NCBI GenBank assembly: GCA_050084985.1
Contig: JBITNC010000001.1
Location: 103,230,001 to 103,294,000, forward strand
Origin: Nageia nagi
Lineage: Eukaryota > Pinophyta
Direction of reading: 5' to 3'
DNA: 64,000 nucleotides
Positions 45,940 to 56,240 of this stretch are shown piece by piece (position 1 is the first letter of the stretch; every line of letters starts with the position of its first letter). The translations under genes and the position numbers were made by a program. Under the pieces are notes generated by a model. That model saw nothing but the letters and a program-made list of their open reading frames with translations, had not been told where the DNA came from and searched no databases.

Positions 45940-46440
45940 AAAATGGCATGTATGATCTTGCATGATAAACATAATGATGATGTGAAAAAGAAATCAATTG
46001 AAATTCTTCATATGAAAGTACAAGTTAAGAAAACTATAAATGATACATTGGTTGATCCTGGTTCTCATGCTAACTTGATTGCAGAAGAATATGTAAGATC
46101 ACTTGCACTCACTACTCAACCACATCCACATCCATACACATCAGGATGGGTTTATAAAAATTCCAAGCTAGAGGTTACTCAATAATGCAAATTGAAGTTT
46201 GAAATTAATAAGGATTTCATTTATGAAGTATTACTTGATGTTGTTCCTTTGGATATTTGAAGGATTGTGCTAGGAAGTCCTTATCTATGGGATATATGTT
46301 CTTTTTTCTATAGAAAGAAAAATAAATATAGACTCATTAAATATGGAATTAAGTATATGGTTAATGCTCATTGAAAAAAGGAAAAGAGTGTTTCATTAAT
46401 TACTACAAGACAAGCAAAAAGACTTATTAATGTAGGACAA
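45940..46440 (+). pseudogene. gypsy E aspartic protease
   Basis: Open at 45943-46185: 'VKKTINDTLVDPGSHANLIA' carries the active site with Asp-Pro-Gly in place of Asp-Ser-Gly. Next come 'YEVLLDVVPLDI' then a stop, 'RIVLGSPYLWDICSF' and 'KNKYRLIKYGIKYMVNAH', the same region found at the 3' end of element H's coding sequence. Confidence 0.82.
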
Positions 46441-47480
46441 ATGTTTTCCCTTGCAATAGTGAGATCTCAAAATGAAATGGAAATTATTAAATCTCTTGAT
46501 GAATGTGATCTTCATTACAAAGAAGTTAAAGAGGTAATTTTTGAATTTGAAGATTTATTTCAAATACCTAAAAAACTTCCACCTAAAAGAGATATTCAAC
46601 ATGAAATTCAATTACATCAAGATGTAGCACTTCCTAATATTGTCTTATATAGATATTCTATCATGAAAAATGAAGAAATTAAAAAATAAGTCAAGGAATT
46701 GGTAGATCAAGGAGTCATTAGACCTAGCACTTCACCATATGATTATCCTATTATTAAAATTCCAAAGAAATATGGAACTTGATGTATGTTTGTGGATTAT
46801 AGGGCATTAAAAAAAATCATGATAAAGAATTGTTATCCGTTACCACACATTGATGATTTCATGGACCAATTACAAAAAGCTAAACTTTTTACAAAACTTG
46901 ATTTAAGGAGTGGTTATCATCAAGTGCAAGTTAGAGATGAGGATGTTTGGAAAACTACCTTTAAAACTAAACAAGGATTGTTTAAGTGGTTGGTTTTACT
47001 ATTTGGTTTATTCAATGCTCTTGCTACTTTTATGAGAGTGATGAATGAGGTTTTGATACCTTTTCTTGATGATTTTGTTATTGTGTATCTAGATGATATT
47101 CTTATTTACATCAATGATTAGAATGATCATGTGATGCACATTTGTAAAGTGTTTTAATTGTTAATGGAAGCTAAAATCTATTTGAAAATTCCTAAGTGTG
47201 AGTTTATCAAGAAAAGCTTGATCTATCTAAGCCACATTGTAGGTGGAGGACAATTGAAGATAGATCCTACCAAAGATGAGGTTGTTTTGCAATGTCCTAC
47301 ACCCATTAATGTGATAGAAACAAGAATTTTTCTTGAGACTATGTAATATTTATGCAAGTTTATTGTTAATTTTTCTTTTATGGCTTCTCCAATCCATGCT
47401 ATTACAGAAAGAATCATGGGTTTTAGTGGGAAGGAAAACAACATGCTTTTGATTTGCTTAAAAGAAAAATTAGTAATACT
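46441..47480 (+). pseudogene. gypsy E reverse transcriptase
   Basis: 46441-46689 is the protease-RT linker ('KEVIFEFEDLFQIPKKLPPK', 'IQHEIQLHQD'). The RT starts with 'LVDQGVIRPSTSPYDYPIIK' across a stop. 46786-47121 is open: '[20 protein letters not shown]', '[20 protein letters not shown]', '[12 protein letters not shown]', and the catalytic box YLDD intact at 47086-47097 ([11 protein letters not shown]). The thumb 'CEFIKKSLIYLSHIVGG' follows. This is the longest intact RT palm in the window, but stops upstream and downstream rule out function. Confidence 0.9.
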
Positions 47481-47499
47481 CTAATACTTGTTTTGCCTA

Positions 47500-47880
47500 A
47501 TCTTCAATAATATTTTGAAATTGAAACTGATGTAAGTGATTATACTATGGGCGCATTTTTTTATAGAAAAGGAATTTGAGTTATTATCACTCTAAGATGT
47601 TTAATAGTGTGGTAAGAAACTATCTTGCTTATGATAAAGAGTTATTTGCATTAGTTCAAAGTGTTAAAAAATGGAAACATTATTTGGTGGGTAAAGAGAT
47701 AATAATACATATAGGTCATAAACCCTTACATTATATTTAATCATATTGTAAATTGCAACAATCAAGACATGATTTTCATTGGATGGGGTTTTTGTAACAA
47801 TTTCATTTGGTAATTCAGTATAAAAAGGGTTCACAAAATAAGATTGTTGATATGTTTTCTAGACCACCTATTGTAGTTGG
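47500..47880 (+). pseudogene. gypsy E RNase H remnant
   Basis: 'ETDVSDYTMGAFF' near 47522-47560 matches the first catalytic Asp block (family 'TDAS..A.GAVL'). 'YDKELFALVQSVKKWKHYLV' near 47630-47690 and 'HDFHWMGFL' follow in other frames. Confidence 0.75.
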
Positions 47881-48029
47881 TATAATCCTACAAAATAGTT
47901 CTTTAATGCATGAAGGTTATAAAGAATAATATGTTGATGATCCTAATTTTCAAAGTATCTATCATAGATTAAGTCATGGTAATGAAAATATAAATATTGA
48001 CTTTCACATGCATGTTAGATTACTTTTCA

Positions 48030-49000
48030 TTTAGGCAAGATTTGTATTCCTAGTGGTGAGAGGAATGATCTTATTAGGGAAGCTCACACTTATTGTATTT
48101 TAGGACACTTTATTACTAGAAATACTCTTGCTAATTTGCAAAGATATTATTATAGGCCTAAAATAAAAGAAAATATATCCAAGTATGTCAAAGATTGTAT
48201 ATTATGTAGTGTTAGCAAACCCAATAATAGGAAGCTAGGTCTTTATATGCCATTATCAGTTCCTACACAACCATGGGAAAGCATTTCCATGGATTTTATT
48301 GGAGGTTTTTCTATTTCCAAGAGAGGATATGATTATTTATATGTGGTTATATATTGATTTAGTAAAATTTGTATTCTAATGCCATGTAAAAAGATTGTGA
48401 CAAGTCAAGAGACAGCTAATATTTTCTTTACTTATGTGTAAATACATTTTGGTCTTCTTACTTCCATTATTTCTGACTAGGATTCCAGGTTTCTTTGAAA
48501 ATTTTGTACTTCTTTGTGGGAAAGGATGGACACTAAGTTAAAGAGGAGCATAACTTTTCATCCATAGATAGATGGGAAAAATGGGATGGTAAATAAGAAC
48601 GTGGTACATCTTTTACAAGGTTATTATGGTAAGCATCCTAAGACTTGGGATGAACATTTGAGTTATATTCAACATGCATATAATCAAGATTTACACTATT
48701 CTACTAATAAATCTCTTTTTGAGACATATTTTGGTTATTTTCCAAAGTCACCTTTCGATATGGCTTTTGCTTCATCTAGTAATGGAGATGTCATTCTTCA
48801 TAATGAGGAGGAGCGAGCTAAGAATTTTATTGAGAGGATAAAGTAGATATATCAAAAGGTGTAGGAATAGTTAGAGAAGAGTGAAGCTAAGTACAAGGAA
48901 AGGCATGATCATCATAGAGTGGATCACAAGTTTCAAGTTAGGGATTAGGTATGGCTTCATCTTAGCAAGGAAAGGTAACATGGGATTAGGAGAAAATTGA
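48030..49000 (+). pseudogene. gypsy E integrase remnant
   Basis: The HHCC domain spans 'EAHTYCILGHFITRNTLANL' near 48078-48137 and 'DCILCSVSKPNNRK' (both Cys intact). The core reads 'PWESISMDFIGGF' (first Asp, 48271-48310), 'DYLYVVIY', 'LLTSIISD' followed by a stop and 'DSRFL', and 'GMVNKNVVHLLQGYYGKHPK' (catalytic Glu changed to Met). 48586-48846 is open and holds 'WDEHLSYIQHAYNQDLHYST' and 'PFDMAFASSSNGD'. The GPY-like region 'IRYEPFIIIAKIGDNAF' follows near 49005-49060. Confidence 0.88.
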
Positions 49001-49189
49001 AATCGATAAGGTATGAACCATTCATTATTATTGCAAAAATTGGTGATAATGCATTCTAGTTAGATCTTTCACCTTATATGCATATTTATTCCATCATGAA
49101 TGTTGAGAATTTGAAGTTGTACAAACCAACTTTGGTTGTAGAAGATGCAGGGATTATGTTACCATTAGTTGAGGATTTAGCCCCTGAGC

Positions 49190-49345
49190 ACATGAGTGTT
49201 TTACTTGAGGATGTGATATTGAAAAAGAAGAAAATATCATCTCATAGAGGATAATATAAAGTGTGGCCTATCAAAGTGAAGGGCCAACATCCACATAAGA
49301 CTAAGTGATTTACAATTGATTGGGTGAGGGAGCTCTAACCTCATC
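49190..49345 (+). pseudogene. gypsy E C-terminal chromodomain-like tail
   Basis: 'LLEDVILKKKKISSHRG' then a stop and 'YKVWPIKVKGQHPHKTK', a stop, and 'FTIDWVREL' occupy the place and roughly the pattern of the chromodomain in plant chromoviruses (il..r......yLVkWkg......tW.....L). The aromatic cage is not fully recognisable. Confidence 0.5.
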
Positions 49346-49390
49346 TCATTCCATCATTATAAATGATTTTGGGATCAAAGGCTCTCTCTT

Positions 49391-49407
49391 AGTAGGGAGT
49401 AATAATC
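49391..49407 (+). other. gypsy E polypurine tract (decayed)
   Basis: AGTAGGGAGTAATAATC lies just before the 3' LTR. It is purine-rich but interrupted. Confidence 0.5.
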
Positions 49408-50569
49408 TAAAATTTGGATCCTCTTAATATTTAGCATGATCTAGTTCATTGTATTCAATTCATCTCCATCTTTATGATGCTTCTTTTGGATCAAGAATCT
49501 GATCTTGGATGCATGAGAAATATGTTTTCAAAGTTTAGGTTTTTTTTATTAAAAAAGTAAAAAGGGTAAAAATATATTATTAAGATCCAATAATATAATA
49601 TCTATTTTGTAAAGCTCATCATCCTCTTTTTCATCATTTTTTATGATTAATGAAACTGACTTCATGATCAAAAGTTATTACATTTTGAAGTTTGTAATTT
49701 TTTTAATGAAATGGAGGGCATTTTGGAGGCCAGATTGCAAGGGGGCATTTTGAGGCCAGATTGCAAGGGGGCATTTTGAGGCCAGATTGCAAGGGGTGTT
49801 TTGGAGACCAAATTGTGAGGGGGAGTTTGAAGGCCAAATTGTGAGGGGGGTTTTGGAGGCCAAATTATGTGTTTATACTATTTAAAAGCTACTAAGTGGC
49901 ACCATATTATTGGATCCATCCTATTTAGTGATTTTTATAATATTTGAATGTTTTTAAATGTGTATGGAATATATTAATTGGTGTTTTAGCCTATTATTGG
50001 GTTGAAGATATTTGTAGACCTATTTGTTTCCCAAGAGAGTGTATTTTAAACTTCACAAGCCTATTCTAAGATATTGGCTCAACCATTTGAGCTCAAATTT
50101 GAACTACAACTAGAGGGGAATATTGGGTATCTATAAATAATGATTATGTAGTTATTTTGTATTATGAAAAACTCCAAATTTGAGCCTATCTTTCTATTAT
50201 AGAAAGAGGCAATTTGGAAGTGTTTGAGGAGAAGGATTGTAGAGAGTTAGAGTGCAATTTTCTATGTATTTTAGAGTTATGGTATTTGTGTGAATGTGAG
50301 TAGAGGTGTTGAAAGATTATGGAGGTCATTGTACATCATTTCACCCACTGATTGAAGAGAGCTTTCATTCCTAGATGTAGCCCACACCTAGTGAACTAGG
50401 GTAATCATTTTATCTTTGTGTGGTGTGAATTTTATTTTTCTTTGGTTTTACACATATTTCCATTTTTAATTCTCTAAATCTTTCAATTGCAAGCATTTAA
50501 TTTAATTAAGTGTGAATTGATCCATGGGAAGGATTAAGGTTTAAATTTAATCTTTTAAATTATAAATCA
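49408..50569 (+). repeat. gypsy E 3' LTR (about 1160 bp)
   Basis: It matches the 5' LTR from aaaatttggatcctc to ttaaattataaatca but is about 170 bp longer, mainly because of the repeat array at 49727-49865. Its TATA box has become TATAGAAA. Confidence 0.88.
49727..49865. repeat. 29-bp minisatellite in gypsy E 3' LTR
   Basis: Five units of about 29 bp: 'aggccagattgcaaggggg' plus 'cattttg', three near-identical and two diverged ('aggccaaattgtgaggggg'). The minus-strand frame across it is a repeat artefact. The 5' LTR has one unit. Confidence 0.9.
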
Positions 50570-50577
50570 TGTTGAGA

Positions 50578-51120
50578 TCTTCATGAGTTAGCTAGAAGGG
50601 TTTGTTATGCAAGGAAAAGAGTCTCATATATGCAAGCTAAATAAGTCTTTGTATAGACTTAAGCAAGCACCTAGAGCATGATACAAGAAGATTTGAAGGT
50701 ATTTTGAGACTCTTGAATTCTCCAAATGCTATTCAAATTTAGATCTTTATGTGCTTAGTGAAGGAAAAGACTTGGTATTTATTATTCTATATGTGGATGA
50801 TCTTTTGATCATGAGGAATAATATGGTGATCATAAATGAGTGCATAACCAAACTTAAGGTAGAATATGGGATGATTTATCTTGGTATCTTGCACTAGTAC
50901 CTTGGTATGCAAGTGTATTAATGTAATGATTGTTACATACCTAAGTTAGTACAAATATATCTTAGATATTTTGTAGAAGTTTGGAATGGAAGAATGTAAT
51001 CATATGGCTATTCTTGTTGCTCCTAGAATCAAGAGACTGGCTTAAACTCTTCATTGGTAGATACTACAGAGTATAGGTAGCTTATTGATAGTCTTATTTA
51101 TTTAACTATCTCTAGGCCAA
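50578..51120 (+). pseudogene. copia C reverse transcriptase, 3' half
   Basis: The frame interrupted by E continues: 'IFMS' then a stop and 'LEGFVMQGKESHICKLNKSL', 'YRLKQAPRA', and the catalytic YVDD intact at 50790-50801 (ILYVDDLLIM). 'MRNNMVIINECITKLKVEYG' follows. Two or three stops. Confidence 0.88.
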
Positions 51121-51751
51121 ATATTGCCTATGCAGTGAATCTTATGGCAAGGTTTACGCACAAGCCTTATGTTGAGCATATTCATGTTGCTAAGAAGATT
51201 TTGAGGTATATTATGGGTAGAAAGGGTCTTGACCTCAGGTTTACCAAATTACCTTCTTTTATTCTCTTAGGGCTCTCTGATTCTGACTATGGAGGAGACA
51301 AAGATGATAGGAAATCCACTTCAATGTATGTGTTTAATATTGGATTAGGTGTTATATCTTTATCTACCAAGAAGTAGCCTATAGTCACTTTATCCACCAT
51401 GAAAGCAAAATATAGAGCTATGAATTTTGCAACCTAGGAAGCAATTTGGCTTAGGCATATTTTGAAAAAAATTGGGTATGAGCAAGTTGGCCCATCCTTG
51501 ATATATTTAAATAATAAGTTTTTCATTGCTTTGGCCCAAACCTTGTCTTCCATTAGAGAACAAAATGTGTATAAATACAATTACACTTCATCAGTGAGAA
51601 ATTTTTGGAAAGCACCTTGCAGCTTTAGTATTTTCCATTGAACAAAAACTCTATTGATTTGTTCATCAAGCCCCTTTTTGACACTCAATTCTATAGGCTT
51701 TGGGTGTCTCTTGGGCTAGTGAAGTTGCCCTCAAGACGGAGTGAAGTTTGA
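51121..51751 (+). pseudogene. copia C RNase H remnant and pol end
   Basis: Open 51135-51377: 'TKLPSFILLGLSDSDYGGDK' (catalytic Asp block) and 'DDRKSTSMYVFNIGLG'. Then 'AKYRAMNFAT' and 'EAIWLRHILKKIGYEQVGPS', 'QYFPLNKNSIDLFIKPLFD' and closure at TGA 51749. Confidence 0.85.
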
Positions 51752-52495
51752 ATTCTTATTGAATTCATTTTTTGTGATGATAACTTCACCCTTAAAAGGA
51801 TATTTTGGCTATATAGTATTGATCTTTGTGTACACTTTTATATTTGGTTCTCCATATGTGAGGAACTAGTATGTGCATGTTGGCATTATTTAGTTATCCA
51901 CATAAGATGAACTTTTGCACTATTTAGTTATCCATATGTGAGTAAATAGTATGTTCATGTTGGCACTATTTAGTTATCCATGTGTGAGGAACTCGTATGT
52001 GCATGATTGGATGTATGTCCTATTTTTTTATAATGATAATTAACATGTGTTACTTATACAACAAGTGACTATGAGGTTGCTTGGAATCTTTGTGATGACT
52101 TATAGTGCACCATTTGATCAGTTTATTGGTGGAATTATTTGATTCATTTTATGTTGATATGAATGTATTATGCATCTAACTATTTTTTTTTATGATTTGC
52201 TTGTAGCTTATAGGTTTCTTCTTGAGATTATAGATTACTTACTTCAAGTATGCAGGTTCATGGAGACTCATCTTGTCAATGTCTTGTTGAAGACTACTAA
52301 TACATTAAAACCATTTGTGATTGATGTTTATTGTATTATAAATCATTTGTTAAAATGCTTAAGTAGTTGAAACTTATCCAAGATCTATTATTTCTCAAGA
52401 TGTAAAGTTCTTATCTTTGATTGTATCTATTATGGATGAGAATTCTCTTACTATATCTCTCTCTATCTTTCTTACTCTCTACCCAATATTATATA
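51752..52495 (+). other. noncoding tail of copia C with expanded repeats
   Basis: Post-pol segment homologous to those of A, B and D. Four repeat units lie at 51836-52005 ('ttagttatccatatgtgag..aa..tagtatgt.catgttgg'). A polypurine stretch (tataaaggggtag, about 52492-52504) adjoins the LTR. No gene. Confidence 0.7.
51836..52005. repeat. tandem repeats in the copia C tail (four units)
   Basis: Units of about 36-57 bp centred on 'cactatttagttatcca.atgtgag'. More copies than in B and D (two each) or A (three). Confidence 0.75.
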
Positions 52496-52504
52496 AAGGG
52501 GTAG

Positions 52505-52965
52505 TGTTAGAAATTTTAACACATTATTATTTGGTATCTAAAATGTGTCACTTATTTAATTCATATAAATACCAAAAAGTATTTATAAATATCTTTTTAT
52601 TATATAGGAACTAAAAAAGTGCAACTTGACTATTCTTACCTCATGCAAACCATGGGTTAAAAGGTGAGTTAAGATGGGGTTCTCTCCTATAAATAGAGGG
52701 CTTATACTTGTAAAAATACTTGAAAAGGGAAAATTTATTCTCATGCTTTGTAGTTTGATAAGATGAGTGAGAGATTATAAGCATTGTAAGAATTATCTTT
52801 GAGAAGTAAAAGATCTTGAGTTGAAGTGGAGAACTCTCATCCTTGAGAGGAACCACATACATGATTGTCTCACTTATGTGTGATTGAGTGTTTGTCTCTT
52901 GAGTTGTTTCTTAGAAGTAGAATAACACTCCAAGGTAATCTTGGGTGGAGGATTCATCTCTTTCA
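52505..52965 (+). repeat. copia C 3' LTR (461 bp)
   Basis: Starts TGTTAGAAATTTTAACAC and ends CTCTTTCA. TATA box at 52688-52695. Followed by attga, the target duplication. Confidence 0.92.
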
Positions 52966-53459
52966 ATTGAAAAGAAAAGGTATTTAGTTGATCTTCAAAC
53001 CTTCTATTCATGATAATGATTATTTCTAGCAAGTTTTTAATAATGATAAAGATATTAATTCATTCCTAACTATTCAAATGTTAAGCTTTAATATCCAAGA
53101 GTCACTTATTGAAGCATTTAGAGAGGAAGATATTGTACAATTGAAAAATAATACTTTACCCAAAGGTGTTATTGCTATTAAAGACCTTTTTAATAGAGAT
53201 GATCAAACAAGAAAGGGAAAATTTTTGGCTTCTTCTAAGAATTTTAAGGAGTTAGAAATAGCTCCAAATAAGATTCCTAAGGTTGGTATAAGGAATTATT
53301 CCAAATATATTGAATATATTGCTGAAATGATGAAGAAATTTGTTGGAGTCATGGCATGGTCCTATGATGGTCTAAAGGTGTACAACAAAGATATGATTCA
53401 ACATACCATAGAATTGGTAAAAGGAGCAAATCCATTTAGGTAAAAATATAGACCAGTAA
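52966..53459 (+). pseudogene. gypsy G spacer between RNase H and RT
   Basis: Continues G after C: 'KRYLVDLQTFYS', then 53078-53443 open with 'MLSFNIQESLIEAFREEDIV' and 'FVGVMAWSYDGLKVYNKDMI', which matches the 'DVFAW.Y.dm...d...v.H.I' element that leads into Tat-type RT. The remainder is a charged linker. Confidence 0.7.
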
Positions 53460-54145
53460 ATCTAAAGATTGAAGTTGTTATGTAATAAGAAATTAAGAAG
53501 TTGTTTGAGGAAATAATTATTTATCCCATTAAACATTCTATTTAGGTGGAAAATTTGGTGCTAGTCAAGAGGAAAAATGGGGACATCATGGTATGTGTAG
53601 ATTTTTGGAATCTAAATAGAGCCTCACTAAAAGATAATTATCCATTGCCACCTATGGAATAGATCTTACACACAATTACAAGATTAAAATATTTTTCCTT
53701 CCTTGATGGTTTGTCTGGATATAACCAAATTTGGGTGAAAGAAGAGGGCCAATATAAGACTCCATTCACCATAAAATGGGGGACATTTTCTTTTCAATGG
53801 ATGCCATTTAGCTTATCTAATACAAGAGCTAATTTTTAGAAAGCAATAGATCTTGCATTTGGTAAACTAATTAACAAATTTATTTTACTTTATCTAAATT
53901 ATATTATTATTATTTCACATAAAAAGAAATATCACTTGTAGCATCTTTGGCAAACTTTCTTGAAATATCAAGAGTTTGAAATATCTTTGAATTCAAAGAA
54001 GTCTATTTTTACTACAGATCAAGGAAAGTTGTTGGGGTATGTGGTCTCCAAATATGGATTCTTTATTGATTTGAAAAGAGTTGAAGCTATCTCCAATCTC
54101 ATTATTCCATCCAATATAAGAAAGTTGAAAGTGTTTTTGGGATAA
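53460..54145 (+). pseudogene. gypsy G reverse transcriptase remnant
   Basis: 'VLVKRKNGDIMVCVDFWNLN' near 53561-53620, 'KDNYPLPPME', 'YFSFLDGLSGYNQIWVKEEG' near 53691-53750, 'TPFTIKWGTFSFQWMPFSLS' and, after a stop, 'KAIDLAFGKLINKFILLYLN'. The catalytic YLDD is YLNY (53891-53902), so both metal-binding Asp residues are lost. The thumb 'KKSIFTTDQGKLLGYVVSKY' is open to 54145. Confidence 0.85.
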
Positions 54146-54860
54146 ATTAATTTTGTGAGAAGATTTCATTTGAATCACCCAACCAATTATAGAAATGCTT
54201 AAGGATAAGGTTCCTTTTAAGTAGACACAAGATAGAATTTTAGAATTTGAACATATTAAATCAGCCATTATGTCCACTCTAGTTTTAAAAAATCTATATT
54301 TTCCAAAAGAATTTATCTTATATGCATATGGAGCTGAAAAAAGTATAGCAATAGTTCTAACCTAAAGGAAGATAATCATGATGAACGCAAAATAGCTTTC
54401 TTTAGTCAAGCACTACATGATGCTGAAGAAAGATATGGATTTATTGAAAATCAAGTGTTTACAATTATGTTTCTCAAAATAAAATTTTAGTGCTTACAAT
54501 TCACCTAGATGTTAGAAGCTATATTTTATAAGGTGAGATGGATCAAGGTAGAGCCGTATGGATCACCAAAAATGTTGAAATATGATATAGAGATCTAACC
54601 AATCAAGGTAATTAAGGGAAGATCTCTTTGTAAACAATTGGCTAAGGATCTAAATTTAGAATAGATCATGATTGTTGAAGATGAAATGTATGATGTTGAA
54701 TTACTAGAAGAATCACAAAACTGGCTAACATAGTTATGTACATATTTTGGAAGTGGTAATTTTCCATCTAAACTTAATGCTTCTTAAATGTGATCAACTA
54801 TTGTATGATTAATCATGTTTTGTATAGGAAAAATCATGAGGACATGTTATTGAGATACAT
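54146..54860 (+). pseudogene. gypsy G RNase H and tether remnant
   Basis: 'ILLYAYGAEKSIAIVLT' near 54308-54365 is the RT-linked RNase H start (Asp of 'LY..A' lost), followed by 'ALHDAEERYGFIENQV' in another frame. 'MEWIKVEPYGSPKMLKYDIE'-type sequence and 'DEMYDVELLEESQNWLT' close the tether before integrase. Confidence 0.65.
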
Positions 54861-55720
54861 ATATCTGAAAAAAAATTGTTGAAGTTCTAAAGGAATTCCA
54901 TTCTAGCTTTATCGGAGGGCATTATTCTAGATATACCATTGCATCCAAGATCTTATGGTAGGCTATTATTGATCATAAATCTATATTGATTCCTTTTAGA
55001 TAGCAAAAGAGTATGATAAGTATAATTGATTTATAGTTAGGAGGATAATAAAAGCAATATCATTATAGCCCATTACTGTAGAAAAATCATTCCATAAATG
55101 GGGCTTAGATTTCATTGGTATGATTAATCTAAGATCATCATCAGGGAACATGTTCATTTTGATAGCCACATATTAGTTTGTTAGGTGGACTAAAGCTTCT
55201 ACAATGAAATACCAAGATCATTATACTATTATCTCTTTTATGGAAAAAATCATTTACTTATTTGGCATTCTTCAGACTATGATATCAAATAATGGTTCAA
55301 CATTTTTAGGAGCCCCTATCTCAGATTTTGCACTTAAATATGATATCTATTGGAAGACCTCTTCAAACTATTACCCACAAGGTAACGGGTTAGTTGAATC
55401 TACAAACAAAAATTTGTTAAATATTAAAGAGAATAATGGATGATAATCAAAGGGGTTGGGACAAAAAGCTCAATCTTTCACTTTGGGAATATTGGATCAC
55501 ATATAAGTCTTCAATAAAATCCTCCTCTTATGTTCTACTATATGGAAAAAAAGCAATTTTACCATCTCATATTGACTTATCTACCCTTCAATTACTCAAC
55601 CAAGATGAAATGAATGATTCAAAACCATTACAATTGAGAATGTTTAGTTTGATATATTTGGATGAACTCCAAGAAAATTCATACAAGAAGATTTAGAAAA
55701 ATAATAGCATGGTAAAAAAA
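54861..55720 (+). pseudogene. gypsy G integrase remnant
   Basis: 'HSSFIGGHYSRYTIASKIL' (near 54901-54957) is the His pair of the zinc domain. 55204-55443 is open: 'MISNNGSTFLGAPISDFALK' has Asn where the core Asp stands, and 'TSSNYYPQGNGLVESTNKNL' keeps the catalytic Glu. 55436-55696 continues: 'WDKKLNLSLWEYWITYKSSI', 'YVLLYGKKAILP'. Catalytic triad is incomplete. Confidence 0.82.
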
Positions 55721-55970
55721 TGGTTCAATAAGAAATATGCTTTAGATGTTTCTTTTAATACTAATGACCTAGTTCTCAAATAGGATGAAGATCAAGCAAA
55801 CCTATACATCACTAGAAATTTGACTCATTGTAATTTGGACCATATATCATCACATGGGAAATACATAATAATGTGTTTAAATTAGAGGGAATAGATGATT
55901 GGATCCTTTTGATTATAATCAATGGATAGCATTTAAAGTTTTATATTATCATTTGAATATGTGAATTTTG

Positions 55971-56008
<38 letters not shown>

Positions 56009-56240
56009 TATTTATTTATTTTATTATTGTGCATATTTTCAAAGGGCACATTTTTTTGCATTTATTAGACAATAATAGGGTAGATATGTATATTATTTAC
56101 TTTACCCCATTTGAAATCCATTACCTTAGTCATTTTTTCATTTATAATTTTTGAGCTTTATGGAGCCATAGAGTTTACAAATTTTCAAAGTTTGAATTCA
56201 TCCCATTACCAATCTTTTATCCAACCTTCTTCTGAAAATG
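55721..56240 (+). other. end of gypsy G pol and AT-rich spacer
   Basis: The first 200 bp continue integrase C-terminal-like sequence with stops ('KKWFNKKYALDVSFNTNDLV'). An (AT)n microsatellite with a TTTA tail lies at 55973-56030. Nothing else recognised. Confidence 0.5.
55973..56004. repeat. (AT)n microsatellite in gypsy G 3' region
   Basis: About 16 AT units followed by (TTTA)n-like sequence to about 56030. Confidence 0.95.

Larger units (their letters stand above)
43811..50573 (+). mobile_element. Ty3/gypsy chromovirus-like element E, nested in C
   Basis: Long LTRs (about 43811-44800 and 49408-50569) enclose gag, protease, RT, RNase H, integrase and a chromodomain-like tail in gypsy order. 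The C reverse transcriptase stops at 43.81 kb and resumes at 50.57 kb. The string tgttgagat occurs on both sides of E (43801-43809 and 50570-50578), so exact LTR ends and the 5-bp duplication (GAGAT or TGTTG) remain ambiguous. Broken by stops. Confidence 0.9.
30642..52965 (+). mobile_element. Ty1/copia element C, interrupted by D and E
   Basis: LTRs of 470 and 461 bp (TGTTAGAAATT... to TTTCA) are flanked by gttga (30637-30641) and attga (52966-52970). The gag-pol frame is split twice: gag by D at 33501/41945 and RT by E at about 43810/50574. It resembles A, B, D and F in gag-pol, but has its own LTR sequence and a leader of only 1.4 kb. Confidence 0.9.

Noticed and set aside
49678-49863. Minus-strand frame with repeated 'SGLQN' units
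   Set aside because: Translation of the 29-bp minisatellite in the gypsy E 3' LTR.
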